From assembly GCF_905397395.1 (NCBI RefSeq), contig NZ_CAJPVH010000005.1, forward strand, positions 62,001 to 126,000: DNA of 64,000 bases, read 5' to 3'. The DNA is from Cupriavidus campinensis. GTDB lineage: Bacteria > Pseudomonadota > Gammaproteobacteria > Burkholderiales > Burkholderiaceae. Position 1 is the stretch's first letter; every line of letters starts with the position of its first letter. The notes beneath the pieces were generated by a model. It made no database searches. It was not told the DNA's origin and saw only the letters and a list, made by a program, of their open reading frames with translations. Below, piece by piece: positions 31,166-40,099 of this stretch. Made by a program: the position numbers and the translations under genes.

Positions 31166-31996
31166 ATGAGCGCGCGACCGCCCTACCGCCGGAAGCCTGC
31201 GCCGAGCCGGTTCCTTGGCGTGCTGCTGGCCGGCGCCGCCTCCACGGCGATGGCCTCTCCCTTCGACCTGCCCAGCACGATCCCGAACATGTTTGGCGTT
31301 GGCGTGGGCTCCACCACCCAGTACGCGGGCGGCAACGAACGCATGATCGGCGTGCTGCCGGGCCTGCGCTACACCTCGGAAAGCGGCCGGCTGCTGGAAT
31401 GGTATGGCCCCTACGCCCAGTTCAACTTCGGCAGCCTGACCGGCTTCCAGTACGGCCCGGCCGTCTCGCTCCGCCTGGGGCGGAACAATGTCGACGACGC
31501 CGTCGTCGCCAGGATCCACGAGATCGACACCACCGTGGAAGCCGGCGGCTTTATCAGCTACGAGTACATCCATAGCGGCGGCATTCCGTACCGCCTGCGC
31601 GGCGGGATCAATGTGCTGACCAACGCGGGCATCGTGTATGGCGGGGCCCGTGTGTCGGCCACGGGTACCTTCTGGGTGCCCGTGCACACCCGAATGATGC
31701 TCGGGCTCGGCATGGGCCTGACGTGGGTAAGCGGCAGCTTCAACCGGACCTACTTCGGCGTCACTGCCGAAGACAGCGCCGCCAGCGGCCTGCCCGTCTA
31801 CACGCCCGGCAGCGGCCTGCAACAGGGCACGGGCTGGCTCGGGGCGATCTATCGGATCGACAAGCACTGGCATGCGGGCGCCATGGTCTATTACCAGCGC
31901 ATCACCGGCAGCGCCGCCGACAGCCCCATCGTCACGCAGCGCGGCACGCGCAACCAGGTGACCTACGGCGCCGGCATCGCCTACGCCTGGCGCTAG
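31166..31996 (+). CDS. MipA/OmpV-family outer-membrane protein
   Basis: 276 residues starting behind AAGGAGACTC. A signal peptide with twin basic residues ends at TAMASP. The barrel shows the family pattern: FGVGVGSTTQYAGGNERMIG near the start, PYAQFNFGSLTGFQYGPAVSLRLGRNN, and FNRTYFGVTAEDSAASGLPVYTP. It ends YGAGIAYAWR. MipA in E. coli scaffolds peptidoglycan enzymes, OmpV is a porin-like adhesin; function here is not determined. It is divergent from the Omp85-like gene, with a 111-bp shared promoter region. Confidence 0.87.
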   Translation: MSARPPYRRKPAPSRFLGVLLAGAASTAMASPFDLPSTIPNMFGVGVGSTTQYAGGNERMIGVLPGLRYTSESGRLLEWYGPYAQFNFGSLTGFQYGPAVSLRLGRNNVDDAVVARIHEIDTTVEAGGFISYEYIHSGGIPYRLRGGINVLTNAGIVYGGARVSATGTFWVPVHTRMMLGLGMGLTWVSGSFNRTYFGVTAEDSAASGLPVYTPGSGLQQGTGWLGAIYRIDKHWHAGAMVYYQRITGSAADSPIVTQRGTRNQVTYGAGIAYAWR

Positions 31997-32061
31997 GCGC
32001 ACTGCCCTCCCGACTTGGGAAACAGGAAGGCCACCCCTCGCTGGCCCTCGTACCATGCCCG

Positions 32062-32589
32062 TCAGTAAGGTGGATTCACCACCACGTATTGCGAGCCCTG
32101 CGGTTGATACCAGGTGGTGCCGCACTGCTGGTACACCATGCCGCCGTAATTGACCGGCGCACACCCGGGCGGCACAGTGCGGACCATGGAGCCGATCACA
32201 GCGGAGGTCACCGCAACGGTGGCGGTCACCGCCGCAGCCGTCGCCACGGGGTGATAGTCATTGTCCCAACCGTTGTGGCAGCACCCGCCGCCGCCCTCCA
32301 CGTTCACGTTCACGTTGCGGTTCGAATTGACGTTCACGTTGCGGTTGGTATTGACGCTGTTGACACTGTTGCTGCGCACGTTGTTGGCGCGCGCATCCAC
32401 ATGCTGGTTGTTGACGTGCTGCGCGCCACCGCCGCCGCCCCGCGCCGGCGCCGCCGCGGCACGATTGCCGCCCGCGTGCCCGCCTCCGCCAGCGGGACGC
32501 GCGTCCGCCACAGGGGCCCACGCCGTGGCTGCGGCGAGGAAGATCACGGCCATCGACAGCAAGAAGCCCTTCCCAATAGCGTGGTGCAT
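32062..32589 (-). CDS. Secreted Asn/Val-repeat protein of unknown function
   Basis: 175 residues. A signal peptide ends near ADARP. Residues 30-55 are Gly/Ala-rich; residues 60-100 repeat Asn and Val (NVNVNSNRNVNVNV), which can form beta-rich, amyloid-like structures. Then a GGGGCCHNGW segment with paired cysteines, a hydrophobic Ala/Val/Thr-rich segment that may cross a membrane, and a Tyr/Gln-rich end. It is 12 bp downstream of the DUF2092 gene and likely in the same operon; such pairs are common in Betaproteobacteria (from memory). No enzymatic motif. Confidence 0.75.
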   Translation of the reverse strand: MHHAIGKGFLLSMAVIFLAAATAWAPVADARPAGGGGHAGGNRAAAAPARGGGGGAQHVNNQHVDARANNVRSNSVNSVNTNRNVNVNSNRNVNVNVEGGGGCCHNGWDNDYHPVATAAAVTATVAVTSAVIGSMVRTVPPGCAPVNYGGMVYQQCGTTWYQPQGSQYVVVNPPY

Positions 32590-32601
32590 GATGCAGCTCC
32601 T

Positions 32602-33432
32602 TTACTGAGACTTCAGCGGAACGAACTTCGCCTCGGTGGCATTCTTGGGCGGCGTGAACGTGAAGCGGGATGCATTGAAGCCCGGATTGACGCGCCACCG
32701 GATCAGCGAGACCGATTGCGGGCGTGCCTCATCGGCACGATTGGTGATGACCAGCTTGCGCGGCAGGGGCCGCGCGCCGGTGGCGATCCAGATCTGCCAG
32801 TCGACATTGTCCTGGCGGAAGGCATAGTGGTCGCAGACCTCGCCATCCACGACGTCCTGGCCGGCATTCATCGCGGAGGTCATATTCCCGAGCGGTGCCT
32901 GGGGCGTGCCCCAGAGGAACAGGTCCGCCACCGGCAGTTCGATGCCGTACCGCTCCTGCAGCCGGTTCCCCAGCTCATCCAGGTTGTCGGTGAACGGCGC
33001 CTTCGAGTAGTACTTCTGCTCGGGCAGGTAGAGCACCACCGTCTTGCCGTCGTAGATCAGGTCGCGCGCAGACCGTGCGCTGCGCATTTCGGCGCGCAGC
33101 ATGTTCGGGCGTTGCACGTCCACCTTGGCCGTAGCCATGTGGAGCAGCTTCTGGCCATCCTGGAGCACGCGTTCGCCGGAAAGGTCGACCTGCGCCTCGA
33201 ACGTGCGCAGCGTCTGGAGGTACTTGCCCATGTTCTGCAGCGCCTGCACCACAGCCGGGTCCACGGCATTGGCCGCTGGGGGCGCGGACGAAGACGCAGC
33301 CGGGGCCGGGGGCGGCGCCGCGTTCGATTTGGAAGCGCTGGGGGGCGCAGGAGCCGCCGGAGGCGTCGATGGCGCGTGGCTACAGCCCCAGAGCGAAACG
33401 GCAAGCAGGCTCGATACCGCAATGCGTCTCAT
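32602..33432 (-). CDS. DUF2092-like lipoprotein
   Basis: 276 residues. A lipobox-like WGCSH at residues 15-19 suggests lipid anchoring. An Ala/Pro/Ser-rich linker (about residues 20-55) is followed by a LolA-like domain: TFEAQVDLSGERVLQDGQKLL, KVDVQRPNMLRAEM, IYDGKTVVLYLPEQKYY and a C-terminal FTFTPPKNATEAKFVPL. This pattern matches DUF2092, thought to be related to lipoprotein carrier proteins. The preceding in-frame start at 33588 would add a non-homologous stretch, so MRRIAVSS is chosen. Confidence 0.82.
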   Translation of the reverse strand: MRRIAVSSLLAVSLWGCSHAPSTPPAAPAPPSASKSNAAPPPAPAASSSAPPAANAVDPAVVQALQNMGKYLQTLRTFEAQVDLSGERVLQDGQKLLHMATAKVDVQRPNMLRAEMRSARSARDLIYDGKTVVLYLPEQKYYSKAPFTDNLDELGNRLQERYGIELPVADLFLWGTPQAPLGNMTSAMNAGQDVVDGEVCDHYAFRQDNVDWQIWIATGARPLPRKLVITNRADEARPQSVSLIRWRVNPGFNASRFTFTPPKNATEAKFVPLKSQ

Positions 33433-33587
33433 GGCAGGCTCCCTGAAATCTGGTTTCGTGCCTGATCCTTCTCCACTTCGCGGTCTTACGGAAGTCAATT
33501 TTTCTTTCATCGAATTAACAACTATCGATAATCGGCATGAAAAGTGTTGCGCTGTGACGCATGCCGCCCACCAGCGGGAAAAATGCA

Positions 33588-33618
33588 AAAAAAAGCCATC
33601 CCGGAAAACAGGATGGCC
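33588..33618 (-). terminator. Intrinsic terminator after ridA-like gene
   Basis: On the minus strand a GCCATCC / GGATGGC stem (33596-33618) is followed by eight T residues (33588-33595). It ends the thioesterase-hydratase-RidA operon. Confidence 0.9.
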
Positions 33619-33670
33619 AGAAAAGCTCCTAAGCGGAGCACCATTTGCTGATGGGGCGCTGCGGCGCCGT

Positions 33671-34051
33671 CTAGGCCACGGCTATCGCATTGACTTCCAG
33701 TTCCGCGCCATAGTGGATGGTCGGGCACGGGACCACCGTGCGCGCCGGCGCCGGGCCGTCACCGAGGATCTGGGCATAGAGTTCATTCACCCGGGGCCAG
33801 TTGGCGATATCGGCGATGAATATCTGCACGTTGACCAGGTTCTGCATCGAACTGCCCGAGGCCAGCAGGATGGCTTTCAGGTTGTCGAACACCTGCCTGA
33901 CCTGGGCGTCGAGGCCGGCCGGGATTTTCAGGTCATCGCCCAACATAATCGGGAGCTGGCCCGACACGAATATCAAGCCATTCGCCTTGACCGCCTGGGA
34001 ATAATGGCCGCGCGGCAACGGCGCGCTGGCATGGTTGATGTACTCGATCAT
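33671..34051 (-). CDS. RidA/YjgF-family protein
   Basis: 126 residues, the usual length. It contains HYSQAVKANGLIFVSGQLP, LKAILLASGSSMQNLVNVQIFIADI and PARTVVPCP, where the Arg of the RidA active site is kept. RidA proteins hydrolyse reactive enamine/imine intermediates; paralogs in catabolic operons often act on pathway-specific imines or ketones. The ATG overlaps the enoyl-CoA hydratase stop (4-bp ATGA overlap), so translation is coupled. Its inclusion in a CoA pathway is odd and may point to a nitrogen-containing substrate (inference). Confidence 0.9.
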   Translation of the reverse strand: MIEYINHASAPLPRGHYSQAVKANGLIFVSGQLPIMLGDDLKIPAGLDAQVRQVFDNLKAILLASGSSMQNLVNVQIFIADIANWPRVNELYAQILGDGPAPARTVVPCPTIHYGAELEVNAIAVA

Positions 34052-34839
34052 GCCTGTTGCCCCCTTTGGCTGGCCTGCCAGAGGCGGTCGAAATCCGTCG
34101 CGCGTTTCTCGGTGAAGGCATCCAGCCCTTCCTGCCATTCGGCACGCGGCACGTCGGACACAGAGCGGACCACCCGGCCCCAGTCATAGCCGGCATGGGC
34201 GTGGAGGTGGCCCTTTGCCGCCGCCAGCGCGCCCGGCGGGGCGTTGGCGACGATGGATTTCGCCAGCTCGAAGGCCCGGCCCAGCGACGCGCCCTTCTCC
34301 GCCACTTCATTTACCAGCCCACGTTGCAGCGCCTCGGGCGCCGGCAATCGCTTCCCGGTGAGTACAAGTTCGAGTGCCTGCCGGGTACCGACGATGTGCT
34401 GGAGCAGCGCCAGCCCGGTATTGGGGATGACGCCCCGGGTCACCTCGGGCAGCGCGAACCACGCCCCCTCTTCCGCGATGACCAGATCGCAGGCCAGCGT
34501 CAGCTCGAAGCCGCCGCCCACGGCCGGCCCCTGCACCGCCGCCACGACGATCCGCTTCTCTTCCGCCAGCCGGCGGAACAGCAAGGCGGGGTCGGTCCGG
34601 GGGTCGGCCTGCTCCATCCAGCCATCGCGCAGGTCATCGATATTGGCGCCGGCGCAGAACGTCGGCCCATTGGCGGCAATCACCAGCGCCCGGGCGCCCT
34701 GCGCCTGGCTGGACTCGATGGCGTCGAACATGTCGCCGACCATCCGCCGGGACAGCGCATTGCGCCGCTGCACGTCATTCAGCGTGATGACGGCGATGTC
34801 ATCCCGGACGTCGAGAATCAAGGTAGTGAAGGTTTTCAT
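34048..34839 (-). CDS. Enoyl-CoA hydratase/isomerase family protein
   Basis: 263 residues. The oxyanion segment is TFCAGANIDDL, and both catalytic-glutamate regions are present (GGGFELTLACD and WFALPEVTRGVIPNTG), so hydratase activity is plausible. I chose ATG 34839, 2 bp after the thioesterase stop; a TTG 12 bp upstream is also in frame. It is the second gene of a three-gene operon (thioesterase, hydratase, RidA) controlled from a LacI-type operator at 35294-35307. Confidence 0.88.
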   Translation of the reverse strand: MKTFTTLILDVRDDIAVITLNDVQRRNALSRRMVGDMFDAIESSQAQGARALVIAANGPTFCAGANIDDLRDGWMEQADPRTDPALLFRRLAEEKRIVVAAVQGPAVGGGFELTLACDLVIAEEGAWFALPEVTRGVIPNTGLALLQHIVGTRQALELVLTGKRLPAPEALQRGLVNEVAEKGASLGRAFELAKSIVANAPPGALAAAKGHLHAHAGYDWGRVVRSVSDVPRAEWQEGLDAFTEKRATDFDRLWQASQRGQQA

Positions 34840-34841
34840 GG

Positions 34842-35264
34842 TCACGCGCAAGGTCTGAGGGTTAAGCGGTCGCGGAAGGCATCAGGGAGCGGCGTGGGCC
34901 GGGCTTGCGCGGCATCCATCAGCACGCAGATCGCCTTGGCCCGTGCGCAGAGGGTGTCGCCCATATAAAGCCCCTGCATCAGTTCGAACGAGGTATTCCG
35001 GGCCGCCACGGGCGTGGTTCTGACTTCGATTTCACCCGGGTAGAACACCTCGCTGAGGAAATCGATGGCCAGGTGCGCCACCACGACGGTCTTGCCTGCC
35101 ATGCAGGGCGCCAGATCGGCCTGCTGGAAGATCGCCATCCGCGCTTCCTCGAAACAGGTGGCGATCGCCGCGTTATTGACGTGCCGGAACTGGTCCGTGT
35201 CGCCGTTGCGCAGCCTTAAACGCGTCGAAAAACTGGCGCTTTCCGCACTTTCCAACCTCGTCAT
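34842..35264 (-). CDS. Acyl-CoA thioesterase (4HBT hotdog fold)
   Basis: 140 residues. The active-site loop LRNGDTDQFRHVNNAAIATCFEEAR matches the YbgC/FadM-type 4-hydroxybenzoyl-CoA thioesterase motif, with the catalytic Asp in GDTDQF and the HVNN signature. It hydrolyses a short or aromatic acyl-CoA in the cytosol. ATG 35264 follows AGGGACAGG. It is the first gene of the operon and lies about 30 bp downstream of a LacI-type operator. Confidence 0.88.
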   Translation of the reverse strand: MTRLESAESASFSTRLRLRNGDTDQFRHVNNAAIATCFEEARMAIFQQADLAPCMAGKTVVVAHLAIDFLSEVFYPGEIEVRTTPVAARNTSFELMQGLYMGDTLCARAKAICVLMDAAQARPTPLPDAFRDRLTLRPCA

Positions 35265-35293
35265 CCTGTCCCTCCATACGGTTCCGGTTTGTT

Positions 35294-35339
35294 CGAAAAC
35301 GTTTTCGTAAAAGATAGCATGCAGAGCGGCACGGCACAA
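35294..35339 (-). promoter_or_regulatory. LacI-controlled promoter of the thioesterase operon
   Basis: Minus strand: -35 TTGTGC (35334-35339), 17-bp spacer, -10 TATCTT (35311-35316), then the palindrome CGAAAACGTTTTCG (35294-35307). The operator covers the expected transcription start, so binding would repress. Confidence 0.8.
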
Positions 35340-35374
35340 GGCAAAGCTTGCGCCGGGTCGATCATCGAAGGGGA

Positions 35375-36421
35375 TTAGCGGGGTCTGGGCGGGCCGTCAG
35401 ACGAACGGAGGATCAGCTCGGGCCGCCAGACTTCCTGCAAGGTCCTGGGGTCCGCGCCGTCTAGCCGGGCGAGCAGCATTTCCACCAGGCGCTTGCCGAC
35501 GCGATTGGTTTCGGCGGTGAAGGTCGTGAGGGGCGGCGTCACGAGCCGCGCCACGGGATGGTCGTCGCCGCCGATCACGCCAACGTCCTGGCCCACGACC
35601 TTGCCGGCCTCGGCAATCGCCCGCATCACGCCCACTGCCACCATGTCCTGCCCGCAGACAAAAGCCGTGGGCGGATTGGGCAGCGCCAGCAGCGCACGTG
35701 CAGCGCGCAGCCCGCCCTCCTCTGTCATGGCTTCCTCCACGCACAGTGCCGGGTCGAGCGGAATGCCGGCCGCGCGCAGCGCCTCTTCATAGCCAAGCCG
35801 CTGGCAGTAGCTGAACATCAGGTACTCGGGCGGGTGCACCAGCGCAATCCGGCGGTGACCCAACGCGATAAAGCGCCCGCAGCCATCCCGGCCCACCACG
35901 GTTGCGTCGATATCGACAAACGGAAAGTCCTGCGAGCTCTCGCTGCGGCCAAAGGCCACGAACGGGATGTCCCGTTCCAGCAGATATTCGATCCGTTCAT
36001 CGTGCCGGCGCGTACGGCCGAACAGCAGCGCATCCACGCGCTGCTTCTCCACCAGCCGCTTGAAAACGTCGATTTCCGTTTCCACGGTGCGGCCGGACGC
36101 GATGATCACCTGGTAGTTGGTGCCATCCAGCGCTTCGTCGATCCCCGACAGCATGTTCAGGAAGAACGGATGCGCGAACTGCGTCTGCGGCGCCGAGATC
36201 ACAAAGCCAATCGTGTCCGACGACTGGCGGCGCAGGCGCCGGCCAGCCGGGTCCGGGCTGAATCCGAGTTCCGCCGCGGCCTTCAGCACGCGTTCGCGCG
36301 TGTCACGGCTGACGTCCGCCCGGCCGTTCATCGCCTTGGAGACCGTGCTGACCGACAGCTTCAGATGGGCGGCAAATTCCTTGATGTCCACTTGGGATTC
36401 CTGAGGTGCTTTGGACAACAT
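35375..36421 (-). CDS. LacI-family transcriptional regulator
   Basis: 348 residues. The DNA-binding domain is VDIKEFAAHLKLSVSTVSKAMNGRADVSRDTRERVLKAAAELGF, followed by the hinge helix PDPAGRRLRRQ and a periplasmic-binding-type effector domain. Four palindromes of the LacI type (core CGAAAACGTTTTCG, typical of LacI-GalR proteins) lie in this window beside catabolic genes, one in the divergent region between this gene and the acyl-CoA dehydrogenase. It is therefore the best candidate for their repressor. No ligand can be named; it would be an intermediate of the acyl-CoA pathway or the imported substrate. Confidence 0.93.
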   Translation of the reverse strand: MLSKAPQESQVDIKEFAAHLKLSVSTVSKAMNGRADVSRDTRERVLKAAAELGFSPDPAGRRLRRQSSDTIGFVISAPQTQFAHPFFLNMLSGIDEALDGTNYQVIIASGRTVETEIDVFKRLVEKQRVDALLFGRTRRHDERIEYLLERDIPFVAFGRSESSQDFPFVDIDATVVGRDGCGRFIALGHRRIALVHPPEYLMFSYCQRLGYEEALRAAGIPLDPALCVEEAMTEEGGLRAARALLALPNPPTAFVCGQDMVAVGVMRAIAEAGKVVGQDVGVIGGDDHPVARLVTPPLTTFTAETNRVGKRLVEMLLARLDGADPRTLQEVWRPELILRSSDGPPRPR

Positions 36422-36491
36422 TATCCCTCACCGCGCCGGGCTGCGCCTATCTGGACCGAAACCGTTTTCCGCAGGACCTTGCCCCACCTGC

Positions 36492-36537
36492 TTGACTTCC
36501 CCTGGTTCAAACACTACTCTTTCGAAAACGTTTTCGA
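36492..36537 (+). promoter_or_regulatory. LacI-controlled promoter of the acyl-CoA dehydrogenase operon
   Basis: -35 TTGACT (36492-36497), 17-bp spacer, -10 TACTCT (36515-36520), then the perfect 16-bp palindrome TCGAAAACGTTTTCGA (36522-36537), 32 bp before the ATG. It lies in the divergent region with the lacI-type gene. Confidence 0.88.
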
Positions 36538-36569
36538 TGGCCCGATAAAACCCCGGCGAGGAGCACACC

Positions 36570-37718
36570 ATGCACGACACTTCCCAAGACACCGAGCTTT
36601 CCATGATCCGCGAGACCGCCAGGCGCTTTGTCCGCCAGCGTCTGGTACCGCTCGAACAGCAGATCGAGACCGACGACGACGTCGAACTGGACCTGCTGGC
36701 GCAGCTGCGCGCCGAGGTGGCGGGGCTGGGCCTATACGGCTTCAACCTGCCCGAATCCATCGGCGGCCCCGGCCTCTCCGCCGCCGCCAAGGTCGTGGTG
36801 CTGGAGGAGCTGACCTATACATCGGTGCCGCTGAGCGAAGTCTTCGGCCACCTGCCGCTGCAGCTCACGCAGGCCAACGCCGCGCAGCGCGCCGGCTTCC
36901 TGCCCGATGTCCTGTCCGGCAAGAAAACCATCACCTACGCCCTGACCGAGCCGAACGCAGGCTCCGACCTGGGCGGCCTGAAGACCCGCGCGGTCAAGGT
37001 GCCGGGCGGCTGGACGCTCACCGGCAGCAAGCACTTCATTTCCCATGCCGAAACCGCGGACTACATCATCGTCCTGGCGGTGACCAACCCGGCCGCCTCG
37101 CTGAAGGACCGCTTCGGCACCTTTATCGTCCGGCAGGGCAACCCCGGCGTGGTCGGCATGACGCGCTACAAGAAGATGGGCTGGCGCGGCTACCACCTCA
37201 ACGGCTTCACGCTCGAGGACTGCTTCGTCCCGGACGAGGACGTGCTCGGCGCGCCCAACGCCGGCTTCCTCGGCATGATGCAGTCGATCAACCAGGACCG
37301 CCTGCTCTCCGCCAGCCGCTCGCTCGGCCTGGCCGCGCGGGGCCAGGCCATGGCTTGCGAATACGCCAACGAGCGCAAGGCGTTCGGCAACGCCATCGGC
37401 CAGCACCAGGGCATCCAGTTCATGCTCGCCGACAACGATGTCGATATCGAAGCGGCGCGCCTGCTGATTGGCCGCGCGGCGGAACTGATCGAAGCCGGCG
37501 ACCCGGCGGCGCGCATTGCCGCTTCCCGCGCCAAGCTGTTCGCCAGCGAAATGGGCTGCCGGGTGTCCGACCGTGTGCTCCAGATCTTCGGCGGCATGGG
37601 CTATATGTGCGAGCTGCCGGTCGAGCGCTTCTACCGCGACGCGCGGGCATTCCGCATTGGCGAAGGCACCTCCGAGATGCAGCGCCTGCAGATTGCTCGC
37701 GCCGCGCTGGCGCAGTGA
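36570..37718 (+). CDS. Acyl-CoA dehydrogenase
   Basis: 382 residues. FAD-binding and acyl-CoA motifs are present: YALTEPNAGSDLGGLKTRAV, KHFISHAETADYIIVLA, and the C-terminal RFYRDARAFRIGEGTSEMQR with the catalytic-base Glu region typical of short/medium-chain enzymes. It introduces an alpha,beta double bond into an acyl-CoA and passes electrons to ETF. ATG follows GGCGAGGAGCAC. It is first in the operon dehydrogenase, acyl-CoA ligase, citryl-CoA lyase-like protein and a hypothetical protein. Confidence 0.93.
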   Translation: MHDTSQDTELSMIRETARRFVRQRLVPLEQQIETDDDVELDLLAQLRAEVAGLGLYGFNLPESIGGPGLSAAAKVVVLEELTYTSVPLSEVFGHLPLQLTQANAAQRAGFLPDVLSGKKTITYALTEPNAGSDLGGLKTRAVKVPGGWTLTGSKHFISHAETADYIIVLAVTNPAASLKDRFGTFIVRQGNPGVVGMTRYKKMGWRGYHLNGFTLEDCFVPDEDVLGAPNAGFLGMMQSINQDRLLSASRSLGLAARGQAMACEYANERKAFGNAIGQHQGIQFMLADNDVDIEAARLLIGRAAELIEAGDPAARIAASRAKLFASEMGCRVSDRVLQIFGGMGYMCELPVERFYRDARAFRIGEGTSEMQRLQIARAALAQ

Positions 37719-37729
37719 GGGACGGATTC

Positions 37730-39292
37730 ATGTATCAGCAAATCCTGACCGCCCATGATCCGCACCTGCCCGCCTTCTATCAGGCAGGCCAACCCGTTAC
37801 CCGGGGCGAACTCCAGCAGGCGTCCCAGCGCGCTGCCAGCTTCCTGTGGGAGCGGGGCCTGCGCCGGGGCGACAGGCTTGCCGTCTGGATTCCCGATGGC
37901 GCCGTCTGGCTGCAGTTGTTGTTTGGCGCGGCACAGCTGGGCGTGCTGGTGGTGCCCGTCAGCACCCGGCTGAAAACGGCCGAAGCGCTCCATGTGGTGA
38001 ATACGGCACAGGCACGGATGTTGGTGGTGCCCACCCGCTTCCTGGATTTCGACTATATGGAAGCCGCCTCGGCCATCCAGCACGCCGTCGGCGCGCTGGA
38101 GCATGTGGTCAACGTGCCGGTGACCGGCGAGTTCATGTGGGACGCCTATCCCGCGCGCGCGGCAAGCCTCGGCGAGGGGCTGGACCCGTGGTGCACCTTC
38201 AGCACCTCGGGCACCACCGGCAAACCCAAGCTGGCCGTGCACACGCAGGCCGGCATCGTCACGCACGTGCTGAACGTGGCGGCGGCCACGGACATGCGGC
38301 CCGGCGACGCCACCCTCTGCGCCCTGCCCCTCTACGGCGTGATGGGCTTCGTCCTGGCGATCTCCTCGCTGGCAGCAGGCGCGGCCTGCGTGTTCCTGCC
38401 CGTGTTCAAGGCACAGGCCGCGGCCGAGGCCATGGAACGCCATGCAGTGACCCACTTCTACGGCTCCGACGCCATGCTCGACATGGTCCTCGGCGTGCCC
38501 GGCCACAGCTTCCGAAACTGGCGCCGGGGCGGCTTCGCCGAGTTCGCGGGACTGGGCAGCCGCATCACCGACAAGGCGTGGGCCGACTGGCAGGTGCCGC
38601 TCACCGCCATCTACGGGATGTCCGAATGTTTCGCGCTGGCCGCGCTGCGCGATACCAACGCGACTGGCGACGAACGCCGGCTGGCCGGGGGCCACCCGGT
38701 TGCGCCCGTGATTTCGTTCCGCATCGTCGATCCCGCGACCGGCGAAGTCGTCCCCGAAGGCGAACAGGGCGAATTGCAGCTGCGCGGCTACAACGTAACG
38801 GCCGGCTACCTCAACAACCCGACCGCCACGGCGGACGCCTTTACCTCCGATGGCTGGCTGCGCACAGGTGACCTCGCCCGGGCGCAGGGCCGCGCGTTCC
38901 AGTACCTGTCGCGCCTCAAGGACACGCTGCGCCTGCGCGGCTACCTCGTGGACCCGGCCGAGATCGAGGAATTCCTCGTCACGCACCCGGCAGTGGCGGC
39001 GGCGCAGGTGGTGGGCGTTCACCAGGAGGGGGAAGGCGACGTCGCGGTGGCGTTCATCCGCGCCCATCAGGCCGCCTATCAGGCAGACGTGAGCGAAGCG
39101 GCACTGCTGGAGTTCTGCAAGCGCGGCATCGCGGGGTTCAAGCTGCCCCGGCGCATCGTGGCGCTGGACGCCTTCCCGCAGGTGGACGGCCCCAACGGCG
39201 TCAAGATTCTCAAGCACGTCCTGCGCGATCTCGCCCGGCAACATCTTCAAACCGCACCGAACCCCCAAGACCACACAAGGAAGACGCCATGA
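37730..39292 (+). CDS. AMP-forming acyl-CoA synthetase
   Basis: 520 residues. ANL-superfamily motifs are clear: P-loop FSTSGTTGKPKLAVH, the A5-like YGMSE segment (IYGMSECFAL), the A7/A8 stretch DGWLRTGDLARAQG and YLSRLKDTLRLRGYLVDPAEIE, and an ending PNGVKILKH with the catalytic lysine. It activates a carboxylic acid to its CoA ester with ATP. It starts 11 bp after the dehydrogenase stop and overlaps the next gene by 4 bp. The substrate acid is unknown; the order dehydrogenase, ligase suggests it supplies the acyl-CoA for that dehydrogenase. Confidence 0.92.
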   Translation: MYQQILTAHDPHLPAFYQAGQPVTRGELQQASQRAASFLWERGLRRGDRLAVWIPDGAVWLQLLFGAAQLGVLVVPVSTRLKTAEALHVVNTAQARMLVVPTRFLDFDYMEAASAIQHAVGALEHVVNVPVTGEFMWDAYPARAASLGEGLDPWCTFSTSGTTGKPKLAVHTQAGIVTHVLNVAAATDMRPGDATLCALPLYGVMGFVLAISSLAAGAACVFLPVFKAQAAAEAMERHAVTHFYGSDAMLDMVLGVPGHSFRNWRRGGFAEFAGLGSRITDKAWADWQVPLTAIYGMSECFALAALRDTNATGDERRLAGGHPVAPVISFRIVDPATGEVVPEGEQGELQLRGYNVTAGYLNNPTATADAFTSDGWLRTGDLARAQGRAFQYLSRLKDTLRLRGYLVDPAEIEEFLVTHPAVAAAQVVGVHQEGEGDVAVAFIRAHQAAYQADVSEAALLEFCKRGIAGFKLPRRIVALDAFPQVDGPNGVKILKHVLRDLARQHLQTAPNPQDHTRKTP

Positions 39293-40083
39293 AACTCAAG
39301 GAAATCAAATCGGACATCGCCTGGGCCACGCCGAAACGCGTGGTAATCCATGGCCTCGACCTGTGCGACGAGATCGTCGGCAAGCTGGACTTCGGCCAGA
39401 TGGCCTTCCTGCAGATCTTCGGCCGGCTGCCGGCGGACGACAACGAGCTGCGCATGTTCAACGCGATGATGGTGATCCTGGTGGAGCACGGCATCACGCC
39501 GTCCTCGCTGGCCACCCGCATGACCTACTGCGGCGCGCCGGAGGCGGTGCAGGCCGCCGTGGCCGCCGGCCTGCTGGGGCTGGGCTCGGTGTTCGTCGGC
39601 TCGCTGGACAACGCCGCGCGCCTGCTGCAGGAGTCGCTCCCAGGCCAGGAAGTGGGCGATGACGTCGACATGAACGCGCTGGCCGCCGACATCGTGGCGG
39701 GGTACCGCAGCCGCAAGGAGATCCTCCCGGGCATCGGCCACCCCTTCCACAAGCCCATTGACCCGCGCGCGCCGGCGCTGTTCAAGGTCGCCCAGGAAAC
39801 CGGCTTCGATGGCCCGTACATCAGGCTGATGGTGGCGCTGGGCGAGCAGGCGACGCAGCAGGCCAAGCGGCCCCTCCCGGTCAACGTCACCGGCGCGATG
39901 GCCGCGGTGGCCTCGGAGATGGGCATTTCTTGGAAGATCTGCCGGGGCCTCGCCGTGGCCGCGCGCTCGGTCGGACTGGTCGGCCACATCCTCGAGGAAA
40001 TGCGCCAGCCGATGGCGGAAACGCTCTACCTGCGCATCGAGCACGAGGCCAGCGCGCATCTGCGTCCCGCTGACGAAGCCTGA
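39289..40083 (+). CDS. Citryl-CoA lyase/citrate synthase-like protein
   Basis: 264 residues, about two thirds of a full citrate synthase. The conserved active-site region is LPGIGHPFHKPIDPRAPALFKVA with the catalytic histidine, and a VNVTGAMAAVASEMGISWK segment near the C-terminus carries the conserved small-domain stretch. Short citrate-synthase-like proteins of this type are annotated as citryl-CoA lyases and cleave or form a C-C bond next to a CoA thioester. In a beta-oxidation-like operon it may split a tertiary alcohol CoA that ordinary thiolases cannot handle (inference). Confidence 0.85.
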   Translation: MKLKEIKSDIAWATPKRVVIHGLDLCDEIVGKLDFGQMAFLQIFGRLPADDNELRMFNAMMVILVEHGITPSSLATRMTYCGAPEAVQAAVAAGLLGLGSVFVGSLDNAARLLQESLPGQEVGDDVDMNALAADIVAGYRSRKEILPGIGHPFHKPIDPRAPALFKVAQETGFDGPYIRLMVALGEQATQQAKRPLPVNVTGAMAAVASEMGISWKICRGLAVAARSVGLVGHILEEMRQPMAETLYLRIEHEASAHLRPADEA

Positions 40084-40099
40084 CCACAGGGACAGGCGC

